Shown here in pieces: positions 20,544 to 30,960 of a stretch of DNA of 64,000 nucleotides. Position 1 is the first letter of the stretch, and every line of letters begins with the position of its first letter. Source of the stretch: Tomitella gaofuii. GTDB lineage: Bacteria > Actinomycetota > Actinomycetes > Mycobacteriales > Mycobacteriaceae. The stretch covers positions 3,114,954 to 3,178,953 of the forward strand of contig NZ_CP059900.1 in NCBI RefSeq assembly GCF_014126825.1, given 5' to 3'. Below the pieces are notes generated by a model that was given only the letters and a program-made list of their open reading frames with translations, searched no databases and had not been told where the DNA came from. Both the position numbers and the translations under genes were made by a program.

Positions 20544-23500
20544 TCACTCTTCGCCGTCTTCCGGGGGCCCCGCACGCCGCACGGCGGCCCGCCGCCGGGG
20601 CCGGCGGACCGGAGCCTGCTGCGGCGCAGACGCCACCGGCCCGCCGCCGTCGCCGGACGCGTCGTCCGACGCCGCCGCGGCCGCGGGCGGCGGTGCCTGC
20701 ACGATGATCTCCGAGCGGATCGGCTCACTGGGGGCCGCCCCATGTTCGGAGGGGGCCGCTGCAGGCCGCGATGCCCGCCGCGAACGCCTCCGCGATGCGG
20801 CCGGAGCGCCCGGATCGACGGCGGGCTCCGGCGTGGCCGCCTCCCGTTCGTGCGCCGCCGTGCCCCGCACGGCGGCCTCCTCGACCGCCTCGGCGGCCGG
20901 GGACTCCGGCGTGGCCGCGGCCGTCTTTCCGGCCGTCGCACCGGACGCCGCAGTCGCGTCCGTCATCGGCGCCCGGGCGGGCGCCGACGCGGTGTCCGCC
21001 TCGGCCGCGTCGCCCTGCCCGCGGGGCTCCTGCCCGCCTTCTGCTTCCGATCCGCCGCCCTGCGGCCGCCGCGCACGCCGACGCCGCGGCCCGGTGCTAC
21101 GCGCCACAGCCGCTTCGATCTTCGCGATCGCCGCCGACTTGTCCGCACCGCCGGACTTGCCCTCACGCGGGTCCTCGTCGTCGGCAGTGGCCTTGCTTTC
21201 CGCAGTGGCCTTGCTGTCCGCGGCGCCGCGCGGACCGGAGGCCGCGGGCCCGCCGTGCGGCTCGTCCTCGGCCGGTCCGGCCTCCGCCATCGCCTTGAAC
21301 ATCGGGTGTTCGGAGTGGTGGTGCGCAGTCTGCTTCTGCGCCTCCTTGGTCTCCTTGGGCGGCTGCTGGCCACCACCGCCGGACTTCTTCGACGACTTGC
21401 GGCCGCGCCGGGACTCGCCCTTTCCCTGTCCGCCCGTGTCCGGCTCTGCGACGATCGGATCCTCGTGCAGCACGAGTCCGCGCCCGTGGCAGTGCTCGCA
21501 CGGCGTGGAGAACGCCTCCACCAGCCCCGTGCCCAGACGCTTGCGCGTCATCTGGACGAGACCGAGCGACGTCACCTCGGACACCTGGTGGCGCGTGCGG
21601 TCGCGGCCGAGCGCCTCGGTGAGACGGCGCAGCACCAGGTCGCGGTTGGATTCGAGGACCATGTCGATGAAGTCGACGACGATCATGCCGCCGATGTCGC
21701 GCAGCCGCATCTGGCGCACGACCTCCTCGGCCGCCTCCAGGTTGTTGCGGGTGACCGTCTCCTCCAGGTTCCCGCCGGAGCCGGTGAACTTCCCGGTGTT
21801 CACGTCGACCACCGTCATGGCCTCGGTGCGGTCGATGATCAGCGTGCCGCCGGACGGCAGCCAGACCTTGCGTTCGAGCGCCTTGGCCAGCTGTTCGTCG
21901 ATCCGGTAGGCAGCGAACACGTCGACCGAGCTTCCGTTCCGGTCGTACCTCTCCACGCGTTCCATCAGGTCCGGCGCCACACGTTCGATGTACGACGAGA
22001 CCGTGCCCCACGCCCCGTCGCCCTCGATGACGAGCTTGCCGAAGTCCTCGTTGAACAGGTCGCGGATCACCTTGACCAGAAGGTCCGGCTCCTCATACAG
22101 CGCCTTGGGCTGCGTCGACTTGGCCGCCTTGGCCTCGTCGGCCGCGACCTTGACCTCTTCCCACAGCGCCTGGAGCCTGTCGACGTCCCGCCGCAGCTCG
22201 TCTTCGCTGACCCCCTCGGAGGCCGTGCGGATGATGACGCCGGCGTCGTCCGGCACGATCTGACGCAGGATGGACTTGAGCCTCTTGCGCTCGGTGTCCG
22301 GCAGCTTGCGGCTGATGCCGGTGGACGTCCCGCGCGGCACGTAGACCAGGAAACGACCGGCCATGCTGATCTGGGTGGTCAACCGGGCGCCCTTGTGCCC
22401 CACCGGATCCTTGGTGACCTGCACCACCACTTGATCCCCGGGCTTGAGCGCCTGCTCGATCTTGCGCGCCGAACCGCCGAGTCCGGCGGCCGCCCAATCC
22501 ACCTCGCCGGCATAGAGCACGCCGTTGCGTCCGCGGCCGATGTCGACGAAGGCGGCCTCCATACTGGGCAGCACGTTCTGCACGCGCCCCAGATACACGT
22601 TGCCCACCATCGACGGCGTGGCGGTGCTGGTGACGAAGTGTTCGACGAGGACCTTGTCCTCGAGCACCCCGACCTGCGTGATCGGATCGCGGCCGTCGTC
22701 CGCCGGCTTCTCCCGCACCACCATGACGCGGTCGACGGCCTCGCGCCGTGCCAGGAACTCCGCCTCGGAGAGGATCGGCGGTCGCCGTCGGCCGGCCTCA
22801 CGCCCGTCCCGCCGCCGCTGACGCTTCGCCTCCAGCCGCGTGGAACCGCTGATGCCCTGGACCTCGTCCCGGCTGCTGCGCTTGCTGCGCGGCTCACGCT
22901 CGTGGACGACGGTGTTCGGCGGGTCGTCCTGGGACGAGCCGTCTCCGTCGCCGCCGCGGCGGCGCCGCCGGCGGCGACGACGCCGCGACGACGCGCCGTT
23001 GCCCTCCCCGTTGCCGTTATCGTCGCCGTCATTGCCGTCAGTGCCCTGAGCGCCGCCGTCGCCCTCGTCGGACTCGGCAGGCGTGGCGTCGCCGTCCGCG
23101 GCGTCGGGCTTGCCGCCCTTCGCGCCGGACTTGCCCGCGCCGCCGCCGGAATCCTGCACTCCGCCGGAGCGTCCGCCCCGCCGCGACTTGCCGGACCGGC
23201 CGCCCTTGCCGTTCCCGCCGTCCGACGCGGTGCCGGCGCCGGCAGCGTCGGCCGCCGCCTCGTCGTGGCCTTCCCGCGCCGGGTCGTCCTTCTTGCCCGC
23301 CGATGCGTCGTCGCCGGAGCCCGCCCCGTCACCGGTGTCGGCACCGGCTGCCGCAGCGTCGTCGGAGCCGTTCTGCGGCTTGTCACCGTTCTGCTCGCCG
23401 CGCCCGCGCCCGCGGCCGCGGCGTCCGCGGCGCCGACGGCGCGAGGACCGCCCGCTGCCGCCCTCGGACTCGTCGGCGGTGTCCTCGGCGGTGCCGTCGT

Positions 23501-24068
23501 CCGCACCCTGCCCGTCGCGCGTTTCCTCCGCCGGTCGATCGTCCGAAGCGCTCTCCTGCCCGCGCTGCGGTGCCTGCGACCGGACGTCCGGATCCGGCTG
23601 CAGGAACAGCGGTGCCACGAATGCGGGGCTCCCCGCGCCTTCCGGTGCGTCGCCTTCCTTTGCGTCGCCTGCCTCCACCGTCGCCGGAGCCTCAGCAGCG
23701 GGGGGCGTCGCCGGTTCCGGCGTCGCGGCGGTCTCCGTCGCAGTGGCCGGCGCGGGCTTCCTTCTCTGCGACTTCCGCGGTTGCGCCTTCTGCGGCGGCT
23801 CGTCCTGCGCCGGCGTCTCCACTGCCGCCGGCGTGGCCGGCGCTGCGGCCGCGGGTGCGAACGCGTCACGGACGCGTTCCCCTTGGTCCCGCGTCACGCT
23901 CGAGTGCGCGGTCCTGACCTCCTCGCCGAGCTCGGTGAGCTTGGCGAGGACCTCCTTGCTGGTGACCCCGAGCAGCTTGGCGAGCGCATGCACGCGCAGC
24001 TTCACGGGGATCTCCACCGTCGCGGCGGAATCGATGTTCTGTTCTTCGGGCGGCGCCTTGTCGGCCAC
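20544..24068 (-). CDS. rne: Ribonuclease E/G with N-terminal IF2N-like domain
   Basis: A 1174-residue endoribonuclease that starts mRNA decay and matures rRNA. Residues 20-65 (LRVHALAKLLGVTSKEVLAK) resemble the IF-2 N-terminal module. A very long low-complexity region rich in Ala, Gly, Asp and Arg runs to about 450. The catalytic part follows: S1-like NVYLGRVQNVLPSMEAAFVD, the DVNTGKF and GGMIVVDFIDM segments with the metal-binding Asp residues, and the zinc-link CEHCHGRG. A second disordered Arg-rich tail ends the protein. The GTG start has GAGGAG ahead. Disordered arms probably scaffold a degradosome. Homopolymer-rich arms make length the least certain point. Confidence 0.95.
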   Translation of the reverse strand: MADKAPPEEQNIDSAATVEIPVKLRVHALAKLLGVTSKEVLAKLTELGEEVRTAHSSVTRDQGERVRDAFAPAAAAPATPAAVETPAQDEPPQKAQPRKSQRRKPAPATATETAATPEPATPPAAEAPATVEAGDAKEGDAPEGAGSPAFVAPLFLQPDPDVRSQAPQRGQESASDDRPAEETRDGQGADDGTAEDTADESEGGSGRSSRRRRRGRRGRGRGRGEQNGDKPQNGSDDAAAAGADTGDGAGSGDDASAGKKDDPAREGHDEAAADAAGAGTASDGGNGKGGRSGKSRRGGRSGGVQDSGGGAGKSGAKGGKPDAADGDATPAESDEGDGGAQGTDGNDGDDNGNGEGNGASSRRRRRRRRRRGGDGDGSSQDDPPNTVVHEREPRSKRSSRDEVQGISGSTRLEAKRQRRRDGREAGRRRPPILSEAEFLARREAVDRVMVVREKPADDGRDPITQVGVLEDKVLVEHFVTSTATPSMVGNVYLGRVQNVLPSMEAAFVDIGRGRNGVLYAGEVDWAAAGLGGSARKIEQALKPGDQVVVQVTKDPVGHKGARLTTQISMAGRFLVYVPRGTSTGISRKLPDTERKRLKSILRQIVPDDAGVIIRTASEGVSEDELRRDVDRLQALWEEVKVAADEAKAAKSTQPKALYEEPDLLVKVIRDLFNEDFGKLVIEGDGAWGTVSSYIERVAPDLMERVERYDRNGSSVDVFAAYRIDEQLAKALERKVWLPSGGTLIIDRTEAMTVVDVNTGKFTGSGGNLEETVTRNNLEAAEEVVRQMRLRDIGGMIVVDFIDMVLESNRDLVLRRLTEALGRDRTRHQVSEVTSLGLVQMTRKRLGTGLVEAFSTPCEHCHGRGLVLHEDPIVAEPDTGGQGKGESRRGRKSSKKSGGGGQQPPKETKEAQKQTAHHHSEHPMFKAMAEAGPAEDEPHGGPAASGPRGAADSKATAESKATADDEDPREGKSGGADKSAAIAKIEAAVARSTGPRRRRARRPQGGGSEAEGGQEPRGQGDAAEADTASAPARAPMTDATAASGATAGKTAAATPESPAAEAVEEAAVRGTAAHEREAATPEPAVDPGAPAASRRRSRRASRPAAAPSEHGAAPSEPIRSEIIVQAPPPAAAAASDDASGDGGGPVASAPQQAPVRRPRRRAAVRRAGPPEDGEE

Positions 24069-24454
24069 GTGGTCTCCTCGGGCCCCCGGGCGCGTCGTCC
24101 AACCCGACGTGGCAGTTGGCTCCACGAGTTGGTCAGCGCGGCCACACGGGGGCGGCATCGTTGCGGTCCCGCACCGCGCTGGTGCGGGAACGAGTGGTCT
24201 CGCGCCGCACGCTCACACGGGCGGCGCCTTGCTGGACAACCCGGCGTCACACTCATCATCCAGCGTCGGCACGCGCACGGGGCGTTGCCCCCTGCCGCAC
24301 TGCGGCGATGACCGAGCCAGTACCCGGGCAGAATCCTGTCGCGACACGTCACACTCGCATCTGACGACTGCGTCCAGTATCCCACACATTCATGCCGAGC
24401 CCGACCTCTTCCCCGCACGGACGCCACTGACCGGCGTCCGTGCAGGTGAGCCCC
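24069..24454 (-). promoter_or_regulatory. Long leader region upstream of rne
   Basis: About 385 bp between the ndk stop and the rne start without a gene. It has a perfect 9-bp hairpin TCCCGCACC/GGTGCGGGA (24167-24189), about 100 nt before the GTG, and the ndk terminator at its far end. A long structured leader would suit RNase E autoregulation, which is known in enterobacteria; here it is only a suggestion. Confidence 0.45.
24415..24443 (-). terminator. Terminator after ndk
   Basis: Perfect 11-bp arms GCACGGACGCC (24415-24425) and GGCGTCCGTGC (24433-24443) with a 7-nt loop, 12 nt beyond the ndk stop. No T-run, as is common in actinobacteria. Confidence 0.75.
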
Positions 24455-24868
24455 TCAGCCGAGCTGCGGGAACCAGATCGCGATCTCCCGCGCCGCGGAC
24501 TCGGGGGAATCCGAGCCGTGCACGAGATTCTCCCCCGTCCCCAGTCCGAGGTCGCCGCGGATGCTTCCCGGCACCGCCTTCTCGACGGGGTCGGTGCCAC
24601 CGGCCATCTGCCGGAACGCCGCGATGGCGCGCGGCCCCTCGACCACGAGCGCCACCAACGGCCGCGCCGTGATGAAATCGAGTAGCCCCGCGTAGAACGG
24701 CTTCCCCTCGTGCTCCGCATAGTGGGCCGCGGCGACGGCCTCCGTGGCCGTACGCATCTCCATCGCGGCGACGGAAAGTCCCTTGCGTTCGATCCGCGAG
24801 ACGATCTCGCCGATATGCCCCCGGGCAACGGCGTCGGGCTTGATCAATACCAGGCTGCGCTCTGTCAC
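24455..24868 (-). CDS. ndk: Nucleoside diphosphate kinase
   Basis: A 137-residue enzyme that equilibrates nucleoside tri- and diphosphates. It reads [20 protein letters not shown] at the start, and [20 protein letters not shown] with the phosphorylated His near the end. The frame is open to 24907, but GTG 24868 gives the normal N-terminus. Confidence 0.97.
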   Translation of the reverse strand: MTERSLVLIKPDAVARGHIGEIVSRIERKGLSVAAMEMRTATEAVAAAHYAEHEGKPFYAGLLDFITARPLVALVVEGPRAIAAFRQMAGGTDPVEKAVPGSIRGDLGLGTGENLVHGSDSPESAAREIAIWFPQLG

Positions 24869-24959
24869 GGCCGTCAGACTAGTCGGCTCCGCCGCGCACG
24901 CCCACACGGACCCGCGTACGAACCGCCGCGAGACCCCGCCAGCCGCGCGGAGCAGACGC

Positions 24960-25385
24960 TCAGCCGCGCTGCCCCGGCAGCAGCCCGCGCCGCTCCCGGT
25001 CGCGGATGTCCGCGCTCAGGTACAGCAGGTACCCCCACACCGCAGCGAACAGGAGCCCCACGACGCCGATCGCCGGGTGCACCCACCAGCCGGCGACCAC
25101 CAGCACCTGCAGGAGCAGGTCGAACTTCACGGCCCACCGGCGGCCCTGGACGCCCGCCCCGAGCACCATGAGCACGACGAGGCCGATCACATACCCGCCG
25201 CGCGCCGCCGTGAGCCCGCCCCCGACGGTCGCCACCACCGGGATCGCCAGGCCGATCACGATCGCCTCGAGGATCAGCAGCCCGGACAGCACTCCGCGGA
25301 AACTCTTCCACGGGTCCTTCGTCGGCGGACGTATGCCGCCCTGCTCCGGCGCACCGTCGCGCGCGCCCGCGGGATCGTCGTTCAC
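24960..25385 (-). CDS. DUF4233 membrane protein
   Basis: A 141-residue protein with a charged N-terminus ([13 protein letters not shown]) and about four membrane helices, for example [20 protein letters not shown] and [20 protein letters not shown]. It is conserved between folC and ndk in Mycobacteriales and has no known function. The GTG start overlaps the folC stop by 4 nt. Confidence 0.88.
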   Translation of the reverse strand: MNDDPAGARDGAPEQGGIRPPTKDPWKSFRGVLSGLLILEAIVIGLAIPVVATVGGGLTAARGGYVIGLVVLMVLGAGVQGRRWAVKFDLLLQVLVVAGWWVHPAIGVVGLLFAAVWGYLLYLSADIRDRERRGLLPGQRG

Positions 25386-26776
25386 GTCGGTTCCTTTCCC
25401 AGCATCGTGCGCGCCAGCCCCGCGGTGACCACCGACCCGGTGATCACGACGCCGGAACCGGAGATCTCCTCGCCGGGCCCCGACACCTCCTCGGCCAGCT
25501 CCACCGCGGACTCCAGGGCCGCGGGCAGGGACTGGGCCACGTGCACCCGGTCGTCGCCGTAGACGTCGGCGGCGAGCTCGGACAGCTGCGCCGGGGACAT
25601 GCACCGGGGGCTGCCGTTGTGGGTGACCACCAGCTCGTCGAACACCGGCTCGAGCGCCTCGAGGATCCCGCGCACGTCCTTGTCCGCCATGATGGCCACC
25701 ACGCCGACGAGCCGGCGGAAGTGGAACTCCCCGGACAGCGCCGCCGCGAGCGCCCCCGCGCCGTGGGGGTTGTGCGCGGCGTCGATGAACACGGAGGGCG
25801 CCGTGCGCACCGGTTCCAGCCGGCCGGGATTGACGAGCGCCGCGAATCCTTCGCGGACGGCGTCGTCGTCCAGTTTGCGGTCCATGCCCGCGCCGAAGAA
25901 CGCCTCCACCGCCGCGAGAGCCAGCGCCGCATTGTGCGCCTGGTGCTCGCCGTGCAGCGGCACGAACACGTCGTCGTACACACCGCCGAGCCCCTGGATG
26001 CGCAGCATCTGGCCGCCGACCGCAGTGCGGCGTTCGAGCACCGCGAACTCGGAGCCCTCGCGCGCCACCGCCGCGTCCACCTCCACGGCCCGCCGCAGCA
26101 GCACCTCGGACACCTCGGGACGCTGCTCGGACAGGACCGCCACGGACGTCGACTTGATGATGTCCGCCTTCTCGCCCGCGATCCCCGTGATCTCGGTGCC
26201 CAGGTATTCCGCGTGGTCGAGTCCGATGGGGGTGATCACCGCCACCTGCGAGTCGATGACGTTGGTCGCGTCCCAGCGGCCGCCGAGCCCGGTCTCGATG
26301 ACGCCCACGTCCACCGGGGCGTCGGCGAAAGCGGCGAAGGCCATCGCGGTGAGCACCTCGAACTTGCTCATCCGCGGGCCGCCCGCCGCCACCGAGCTGT
26401 CGTCCACCATCTGCACGTACGGCTCGATGTCCCGGTAGGTGCGCACGTATCCGGCCGGCGATATCGGCTCGCCGTCGATGGCGATCCGCTCGGTGACCGA
26501 CTGCAGGTGCGGACTCGTCGTGCGCCCCACCCGCATGTGCATGCGGGTGAGCAGCGCGTCGGCCATCCGGCACACCGACGACTTGCCGTTGGTGCCCGCC
26601 ACGTGGATGGTCGGATAGGCCCTCTGCGGCGACCCCAGCAGGTCCATCAGCGCGGCGATCCGCGTCAGCGACGGCTCGATGCGCGTCTCCGGCCACCGCT
26701 CGTCCAGCTCCGCCTCGAGCGATTCCAGCGCTGCCAGATCCTCCGGGGCCGCGGCCCCCGCCCGGGCCTCACTCAC
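25382..26776 (-). CDS. folC: Folylpolyglutamate synthase/dihydrofolate synthase
   Basis: A 464-residue ligase that adds glutamate to dihydropteroate and to folates. The Mur-ligase-type P-loop is [16 protein letters not shown] (about 58), followed by the omega loop [49 protein letters not shown] and [14 protein letters not shown] 26776 overlaps the valS stop by 8 nt. The longer frame upstream belongs to valS territory. Confidence 0.95.
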   Translation of the reverse strand: MSEARAGAAAPEDLAALESLEAELDERWPETRIEPSLTRIAALMDLLGSPQRAYPTIHVAGTNGKSSVCRMADALLTRMHMRVGRTTSPHLQSVTERIAIDGEPISPAGYVRTYRDIEPYVQMVDDSSVAAGGPRMSKFEVLTAMAFAAFADAPVDVGVIETGLGGRWDATNVIDSQVAVITPIGLDHAEYLGTEITGIAGEKADIIKSTSVAVLSEQRPEVSEVLLRRAVEVDAAVAREGSEFAVLERRTAVGGQMLRIQGLGGVYDDVFVPLHGEHQAHNAALALAAVEAFFGAGMDRKLDDDAVREGFAALVNPGRLEPVRTAPSVFIDAAHNPHGAGALAAALSGEFHFRRLVGVVAIMADKDVRGILEALEPVFDELVVTHNGSPRCMSPAQLSELAADVYGDDRVHVAQSLPAALESAVELAEEVSGPGEEISGSGVVITGSVVTAGLARTMLGKEPT

Positions 26777-29507
26777 CGCGCGCCGCCTGCACGGTCTGCC
26801 CCAGCTCGGCCAGCCGGGCGGTGAGCCGCTCCACGTCGGCCGCGGCGACGTCGCGCCGGCCCCGGATCTTGTCCACCACCTGCGCGGGCGCCTTGCCCAG
26901 GAAGGATTCGTTGCCGAGCTTCGCGGTGGTGCCCGCCAGCTCCTTGCGGGCCGCGGCGAGATCCTTGGCGAGGCGGCGCTTCTCGGCCTCGACGTCCACC
27001 GTGGTGGAGGTGTCCAGGTCGACGACGACCGTCGCCGCACTGAGCCGTACCTCGATGGAGGCGGTGGCGGTGAACCCCTCCTCCGGTGCGGTGACACGCG
27101 CGAGTGAACGCACCGCGTCCTCGAGCGGGACGAGCCCGGCGTCCTCCAGCGCACCGAGGCGGGCCGGCACCCGCTGGCTGGGCTTGACGCCCTGGTCGGA
27201 CCGGAATCGCCGGATTTCGGTGATGAGCTTCTGCGCGTCCGCCACCTGACGGGCCGCCTCGGGATCGGCCACGGCCTGCGCGTCCCCTTCGGGCCACGCG
27301 GCGATGACCAGCGACTCGCCGCCCGTGAGCACCTTCCACAGGGTCTCGGTGACGAACGGGATCATGGGGTGCAGCATGCGCAGCAGCGCGTCGAGCACGG
27401 TGCCGAGCACGGTGCGGGTGGCATGCGCCCGGAACTCGGCTTCGTCGCTTCCGTCGGCTCCTCCGGAGAACTGCACCTTGGCCAGCTCCAGGTACCAGTC
27501 GCACACCTCGTCCCACGCGAAGTGGTACAGCGCCTCTGCGGCCTTGCCGAACTCGTAGCGCTCGTAGGATTCGTCGACCCCGGCCCGCACCTGCTCGAGC
27601 CGGTCGAGGATCCACCGGTCGGCGGCCGTGAGCCGATCACGCGGCGGCAGCGCGCCCGGCTGCGCCCCGTTCATCAGCGCGAAGCGGGTGGCGTTGAACA
27701 GCTTGTTCGCGAAGTTGCGCGACGACTGGGCGTTCCCCTCGCCCACCGACAGGTCCGAGCCCGGGTTGGCGCCGCGCGCCAGGGTGAACCGCAACGCGTC
27801 CGCGCCGAAGCGCTCGACCCAGTCCAACGGGTCGATGCCGTTGCCGCGGGACTTCGACATCTTGCGGCCGTGTTCGTCGCGCACCAGGCCGTGCAGGAAC
27901 ACGTCCTGGAACGGCACCTGGCCGCGCGGGCCCAGCACGCCGCCGCCGTCGCCGTCGTGCTCGCGCGCCACGTAGGTGCCGAACATCATCATCCGCGCCA
28001 CCCAGAAGAACAGGATGTCGTATCCGGTGACCAGCACCGAGGTGGGATAGAACGTGGCCAGATCATCCGTGGCGTCCGGCCAGCCCATGGTGGAGAACGG
28101 CCACAGCGCCGACGAGAACCAGGTGTCGAGCACGTCCGGGTCCTGGACGTATCCCTCCGGCGGGGTGTCGCCGGGACCCACGCACACCGTCTCCCCCTCC
28201 GGCCCGTACCAGACGGGGATGCGGTGCCCCCACCACAGCTGACGGGAGATGCACCAGTCGTGCATGTCGTCGACCCACGAGAACCAGCGCGGCTCCTGGG
28301 AGGCCGGGTGGATGACGGTGCCGCCGCTGCGCACGGCGTCGCCCGAGGCCTTCGCCAGGCTCTCCACGCGCACCCACCACTGCATGGACAGGCGCGGCTC
28401 GATGGGTTCGCCGCTGCGCTCCGAATGGCCGACGCTGTGCAGGTAGGGCCGCTTCTCCGCGACGATCCGGCCCTGCTCGGCCAGCGCCTCGCGCACGCGG
28501 ACGCGCGCGGTGAACCGATCCATGCCGTCGAACCGGGTGCCGGTGTTCTCGATCTCGGCCGTCTTGCTCATGATCGACGGCATCGGCAGCGCGTGCCGCA
28601 CGCCCATCTCGAAGTCGTTGGGGTCGTGCGCCGGGGTGATCTTCACCGCGCCCGTGCCGAACTCGGGGTCCACGTGCGCGTCCGCGATCACGGGGATCTT
28701 CCTGTCCAGGAACGGATGCGGCAGCGCGGTGCCGACGAGGTCGCGGTACCGCTCGTCGTCGGGGTGCACGGCGATGGCGGTGTCACCCAGCATCGTCTCC
28801 ACACGCGTGGTGGCGACCACGATGTGCGGCTCCGCGTCGTCGAGGGACCCGTAGCGGAAGCTGACCAGCTCGCCGTCGACGTCCTCGTACTTGACCTCGA
28901 TGTCGGAGATCGCCGTCTGCAGCACCGGTGACCAGTTGACCAGCCGCTCGGCGCGGTAGATCAGGCCGTCGTCGTAGAGTCGCTTGAAGATGGTCTGCAC
29001 GGCGCGGGCCAGCGCGTCGTCGAGCGTGAACCGCTCCCGCGACCAGTCGACGCCGTCGCCGAGCTTGCGCATCTGCCCGCCGATGGTGCCGCCGGACTCG
29101 GCCTTCCACTGCCACACCCGCTCGATGAAGGCCTCGCGGCCGATGTCGTCGCGGGTGAGCCCCTCCGCGGCCAGCTGCTTTTCGACGACGCTCTGCGTGG
29201 CGATGCCGGCGTGGTCCATGCCCGGCAGCCACAGCACCTCGTAGCCCTGCATGCGGCGGCGGCGCGCGAGCGCGTCCATCAGCGTGTGGTCGAGCGCGTG
29301 GCCCATGTGCAGGCTGCCGGTGACGTTCGGCGGCGGAAGGACGATCGAGAACGGCGGCTTGCCGCTGTGCGGGTCGGCCGTGAAGTATCCGGCATCCACC
29401 CAGCCCGCGTAGAGCTCCGACTCGACCGCGCCCGGCTCCCAGCTCTTTGCCAGGGCATCTGCCGGGCTGCCGCCCGGATTCGCGGCGGTATCGGGCTCAC
29501 GGGTCAC
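26769..29507 (-). CDS. valS: Valyl-tRNA synthetase
   Basis: A 912-residue class I synthetase. The HIGH-type motif is [20 protein letters not shown] (about 55-75) and the KMSKS loop is [14 protein letters not shown] (about 550). The editing domain lies between them, and the C-terminal coiled coil ([20 protein letters not shown]) is typical of ValRS. The preferred start is GTG 29507, with GAAGGG ahead; the frame is open to 29540. First gene of the valS-folC-DUF4233-ndk series. Confidence 0.97.
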   Translation of the reverse strand: MTREPDTAANPGGSPADALAKSWEPGAVESELYAGWVDAGYFTADPHSGKPPFSIVLPPPNVTGSLHMGHALDHTLMDALARRRRMQGYEVLWLPGMDHAGIATQSVVEKQLAAEGLTRDDIGREAFIERVWQWKAESGGTIGGQMRKLGDGVDWSRERFTLDDALARAVQTIFKRLYDDGLIYRAERLVNWSPVLQTAISDIEVKYEDVDGELVSFRYGSLDDAEPHIVVATTRVETMLGDTAIAVHPDDERYRDLVGTALPHPFLDRKIPVIADAHVDPEFGTGAVKITPAHDPNDFEMGVRHALPMPSIMSKTAEIENTGTRFDGMDRFTARVRVREALAEQGRIVAEKRPYLHSVGHSERSGEPIEPRLSMQWWVRVESLAKASGDAVRSGGTVIHPASQEPRWFSWVDDMHDWCISRQLWWGHRIPVWYGPEGETVCVGPGDTPPEGYVQDPDVLDTWFSSALWPFSTMGWPDATDDLATFYPTSVLVTGYDILFFWVARMMMFGTYVAREHDGDGGGVLGPRGQVPFQDVFLHGLVRDEHGRKMSKSRGNGIDPLDWVERFGADALRFTLARGANPGSDLSVGEGNAQSSRNFANKLFNATRFALMNGAQPGALPPRDRLTAADRWILDRLEQVRAGVDESYERYEFGKAAEALYHFAWDEVCDWYLELAKVQFSGGADGSDEAEFRAHATRTVLGTVLDALLRMLHPMIPFVTETLWKVLTGGESLVIAAWPEGDAQAVADPEAARQVADAQKLITEIRRFRSDQGVKPSQRVPARLGALEDAGLVPLEDAVRSLARVTAPEEGFTATASIEVRLSAATVVVDLDTSTTVDVEAEKRRLAKDLAAARKELAGTTAKLGNESFLGKAPAQVVDKIRGRRDVAAADVERLTARLAELGQTVQAARGE

Positions 29508-29622
29508 TGAGGGGTCCCTTCTCCAGGCTGGACTGGTCACCGCACGATTCTATGCGTCGCACCCCTGACCGGCGCGCTCGCCCGTCGGCCCCCGTGGCGG
29601 CCGCCACCTGCCGGCGCAGCGG

Positions 29623-30300
29623 TCAGTCGCCGCCCCCCTGGCCGGGCACCGGACCGGGCAGGTCCACCGGGGCCTCGCCGAGGGCGTCGTCGACCGAGGC
29701 GAACTCCCGGTCCGCCGGCACCGCGAACACCGACCCGTCACCGGAGTACTCCGCGCAGCCCAGAGTCGCGCCCTCCTCGATGCCGGCCGCCTGCTCTCCG
29801 CCCAGTTTCCGCGCGGCGTCGAGGTCCACCCCCATGCCCTCGATCATCTTCTTCATCCCGTCCGACGCGGGGCCGGTCGTCTTCATGCCGCCCGGCTCGT
29901 CATCGGACCACAGATAGGTGACGCCGTCGACGGTGAGCACGTGCCCGGCGGACGGCCCGGTGCCGCTGTCGATCCGCATGCGGTCTTCGCCGTGGACATA
30001 TGCGGTCACCGTGTCGTCGGAGTCCTTCGCCGTGCACTCGATGAACTTGTCGCCGGCCATCGCCTGGGTGATGAGCCGGTGCGCGACGGTGTCATACAGC
30101 GCCCCGTCGGCTGGCGATGCGGAACCGGGCGGCGCGGCCGGGGAGGCCTGCGTGGACGGCGCCTGATCGGACGGCGCGGACTGCCCTGCCGCACCGTCGG
30201 AGGCCCCCGCCTCCGGGTCCGACGAGCCGCACCCGGCCAACACCGCCGCCGCCGCGACCGCCGCCGCGGCGCGCATCGCCGTGCGTACCGATCCGTCCAT
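29623..30300 (-). CDS. Secreted lipoprotein, paralogue of the next gene
   Basis: A 225-residue protein with a lipoprotein signal (AAAVAAAAVLAGCGSSD; lipobox LAGC), a Ser/Pro/Ala-rich linker and a domain with KFIECTAKDSDDTVTAYVHG, VLTVDGVTYLWSDDEPGGMK and LGCAEYSGDGSVFAVP. Two Cys residues in the mature domain could pair. The neighbouring gene encodes a related domain, so this is a local duplication. No function is known to me. ATG 30300 has GGAGG about 9 nt ahead. Confidence 0.8.
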   Translation of the reverse strand: MDGSVRTAMRAAAAVAAAAVLAGCGSSDPEAGASDGAAGQSAPSDQAPSTQASPAAPPGSASPADGALYDTVAHRLITQAMAGDKFIECTAKDSDDTVTAYVHGEDRMRIDSGTGPSAGHVLTVDGVTYLWSDDEPGGMKTTGPASDGMKKMIEGMGVDLDAARKLGGEQAAGIEEGATLGCAEYSGDGSVFAVPADREFASVDDALGEAPVDLPGPVPGQGGGD

Positions 30301-30373
30301 CCGTCCGCCTCCCACGCCGCGGGTCGCCGCCTGCCGTCCGGGCACCACTACTACACGAGACCGCCGCCGGCGG

Positions 30374-30853
30374 CTACGGGACCGTCTGGAACTCCACCTC
30401 GTCCGGCGCCACGAGCTTCGCGTCCACGTCGCCGTCCGCGGCGCATTCCATGTCCACCGTCGGCGAGGCCTTCTCCTGGTCGATCGCCTCCTGGATGTTG
30501 GGCAGAGTCATGCCCGTCTGCGAGTCGGCAGTCGTCTTCATGCCGGTGCCGCCGCCGTCCTTCCACACGTACACGTCGGAGCCGTCCCGGAGCAGATTCA
30601 CCGTCTCGCCGTCGGACTGCGCCAGGATCCGGTAGCGGTCGCTGCCGGCGATGCTCATCGAGCCCGGCTGCTCCGCGTCGGTGATCTCGCAGGTGACCGC
30701 GCCCTCGCCGTCCATGGCCGACTGCATCATCGCCACCGCGTCACCCCCGGTGGCGGTGCCGCCGGAGTCCGACCCGCACGCCGCGAGCGGGAATGCCACG
30801 GCCGCGACCGCACCGAGCCCCGAAACGACACGGACGATTCCACGTGTGTGCAT
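30374..30853 (-). CDS. Secreted lipoprotein, paralogue of the previous gene
   Basis: A 159-residue protein with a lipoprotein signal (AVAAVAFPLAACGSDSGG; lipobox LAAC). The domain AVTCEITDAEQPGSMSIAG, VYVWKDGGGTGMKTTADSQT and ending VDMECAADGDVDAK follows the same pattern as the neighbour: a Cys near the start, a VTYLW/VYVWKD strand, a GGMKTT motif and a late Cys. The pair lie 73 nt apart on the same strand, probably one transcript. Function unknown. Confidence 0.8.
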   Translation of the reverse strand: MHTRGIVRVVSGLGAVAAVAFPLAACGSDSGGTATGGDAVAMMQSAMDGEGAVTCEITDAEQPGSMSIAGSDRYRILAQSDGETVNLLRDGSDVYVWKDGGGTGMKTTADSQTGMTLPNIQEAIDQEKASPTVDMECAADGDVDAKLVAPDEVEFQTVP

Positions 30854-30960
30854 CACGCACTTTCCCCTCTGATCATGGGGCACCCGCCCGACCGGGGCCC
30901 GTTGCAACCTCGGCCCGGCGCTGCGCACGGGCCCACGCCCCCTCACGGGCCGACGACGGA

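Noticed and set aside
20742-24311. Long plus-strand open frame (1189 codons) opposite rne
   Set aside because: Antisense to RNase E, with a repetitive Arg/Leu/Gly composition and no family motif.
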